A stretch of 6,478 nucleotides of DNA from Bacteroidota bacterium (GTDB lineage: Bacteria > Bacteroidota > Bacteroidia > UKL13-3): NCBI GenBank assembly GCA_004293295.1, contig RDYC01000325.1, positions 1-6,478 on the forward strand, read 5' to 3'. Below are positions 5,222 to 6,478 of this stretch, piece after piece; within the stretch, counting starts at the first letter, position 1; each line of letters begins with the position of its first letter. Under the pieces are notes generated by a model, which saw nothing but the letters and a program-made list of their open reading frames with translations, was not told the DNA's origin and made no database searches. A program made the translations under genes and the position numbers.

Positions 5222-6478
5222 GTCGGTTCATAAAAGTATCGCTTATATTGGGCATGCTTTTATGCTGGTGCTCCTTTTCTTTTCATTGTACTTTTGCAAT
5301 GAAAGAATGCTGCACACCGACAATGCTTTTTGTACATTCTTATTGTTGAATACCGAAGATTTTGTTTTTTCTCATAACAGATACCCATTAGTTATAACGC
5401 AATTGCTTCCTTTGCTTGCTATCAAACTCAATTTATCAGTACAAGCTATTGTAGCGGCCTATTCAGCAAATTTTTATGTGCTTTATTATGCTTGTTTTTT
5501 ACTGTGCTTGTATGTATTTAAAAATGTAAGGGCCGCTTTAGTCATTGTTTTTGGACTGTTGGTGGCCACCAAAGAGATTTTCTTTTTGCAAACAGAAATA
5601 TGCCACGGATTGGTGTTTGTTTGTTTGTTTTATGCATGGAATAATTACTTACCTGAACAACCATTTGGTACAGTTAAAAAGGGACTTTATTATTTGTTGG
5701 GAGCGGTTATTTTTATGGTGGCAGTTACCTTTCATCCTTTTGCTGCCTTGTTCTTAATAGTAATTATTGGATGGGATATTATTGAAAGAAAAAACTACAA
5801 AGACCTTTTTAGTTACGGTGTTGTTTTCACGGTTTTAATCATGTCACTTTTAAAGGCAAAACTCACACCTCCTGATTCTTACGAAGGTTCTTTTTACAAA
5901 CAAACGGACACCCTTTTTGACACCTTGCTTCATTTGCCAGCCTCTTACACCTTGAGATTTTTTCTAGCTAGAATAGTGGATGTGTATGCAATTCCAACCG
6001 CAATGTTGATGGCCGGATTAGTTTGGCTTGTATTTAAAACAAAACAGTATTTATTGGCTGGTTATATAACCTTGGCCACTGTTGGTTATTTGCTGCTGGT
6101 TGCCGTTGTTTTTAAAGGAGATTCTGATTTAATGATGGAGCGCATCTTTTTGGTTTTTGGTTTTATGGCTTCGTTGGTTTTTGTTCACTTCGTATTTAAG
6201 GTGCTTGAGCAGAACCAACCAACCCCATACCGCCTCACCATGTTGCTTGCTGTGGTTGGCTGTTTAACAGGTGGCTCTTTGTTTATATTAAAAGCAGCAA
6301 CCAGGTATAAAACACGGTTAGCAATTGTGAGCAATCAATCGGCTTTGCTTCAACAGCAATCAGGCTCAAAATTTTACAGCACCAATGATAAATTTACCTA
6401 CCCATACTCTTTTTGGGCAAACTCGTGCGAGCAATTGTTATACAGTGCAATTCATTACCCGAGTAATTTAAAAACACT
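5214..6478 (+). CDS. polytopic membrane protein of unknown function, possibly GT-C-like (3' end off the right edge)
   Basis: The frame is open from the ATG at 5214 to the window edge (421 codons) without a stop. I do not recognise a named family. Hydrophobic segments lie at about residues 10-28, 58-73, 76-102, 106-119, 130-145, 157-173, 175-190, 199-213, 258-275, 279-300, 309-330 and 341-360, so there are roughly 11-12 membrane spans. A longer polar loop occurs at 214-250, and a soluble segment begins at 361 (RYKTRLAIVSNQSALLQQQ) and continues off the edge. The first loop after span 1 holds RMLHTDNAF (31-39), with acidic Asp36 and later Glu48. Many spans with an acidic first external loop and a soluble C-terminus recall GT-C glycosyltransferases, but this is topology only. 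The ATG overlaps the end of paaB by 8 bases, suggesting translational coupling; Met17 is an alternative start. The position is normally expected to hold paaC, so its relation to phenylacetate degradation is open. Confidence 0.8.
   Translation, partial: MPESVHKSIAYIGHAFMLVLLFFSLYFCNERMLHTDNAFCTFLLLNTEDFVFSHNRYPLVITQLLPLLAIKLNLSVQAIVAAYSANFYVLYYACFLLCLYVFKNVRAALVIVFGLLVATKEIFFLQTEICHGLVFVCLFYAWNNYLPEQPFGTVKKGLYYLLGAVIFMVAVTFHPFAALFLIVIIGWDIIERKNYKDLFSYGVVFTVLIMSLLKAKLTPPDSYEGSFYKQTDTLFDTLLHLPASYTLRFFLARIVDVYAIPTAMLMAGLVWLVFKTKQYLLAGYITLATVGYLLLVAVVFKGDSDLMMERIFLVFGFMASLVFVHFVFKVLEQNQPTPYRLTMLLAVVGCLTGGSLFILKAATRYKTRLAIVSNQSALLQQQSGSKFYSTNDKFTYPYSFWANSCEQLLYSAIHYPSNLKT

Noticed and set aside
5545..5757. 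Plus-strand open frame of 70 codons
   Set aside because: It is an out-of-frame reading within the large membrane-protein gene, which is open for 421 codons across the same bases.

Overview
The window looks like Bacteroidota chromosome. The DNA is AT-rich, Shine-Dalgarno sequences are mostly absent, and one excellent promoter matches the Bacteroidota housekeeping pattern (TTTG, 19 bases, TAnnTTTG). The gene families also fit: a PpiD/SurA-like membrane-anchored foldase, a short RsmI-type methyltransferase paralogue, a soluble GAF histidine kinase and a phenylacetyl-CoA epoxidase cluster. A genus cannot be named from this alone.

Layout. Bases 1-1007 (minus strand) carry the N-terminal 335 codons of a periplasmic peptidyl-prolyl isomerase/chaperone; its catalytic part lies off the left edge. 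A 129-base divergent spacer (1008-1136) follows. Everything to its right is on the plus strand: an RsmI-like SAM-dependent methyltransferase (1137-1871), a GAF/HisKA/HATPase sensor kinase without membrane segments (1920-3137), a TetR-family regulator (3191-3802), paaA (3827-4831), paaB (4850-5221), and a large polytopic membrane protein that starts inside the last codons of paaB and runs off the right edge (5214->6478).

How they work together. PaaA and PaaB are subunits of the multicomponent oxygenase that turns phenylacetyl-CoA into its 1,2-epoxide, the committed step of aerobic phenylacetate degradation. The TetR gene sits 24 bases upstream of paaA and reads as the pathway's local repressor. 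Directly before it is a full Bacteroidota promoter whose -7 element abuts a perfect 7+2+7 palindrome covering the expected transcription start. I infer an autoregulated tetR-paaA-paaB operon that is switched on by a CoA-thioester ligand. The next gene is not paaC, as would be expected, but an unrecognised protein with about 11-12 membrane segments, overlapping paaB by 8 bases. That insertion and the operator are the two most interesting points here. I see no RNA genes, insertion sequences, CRISPR arrays or convincing intrinsic terminators.
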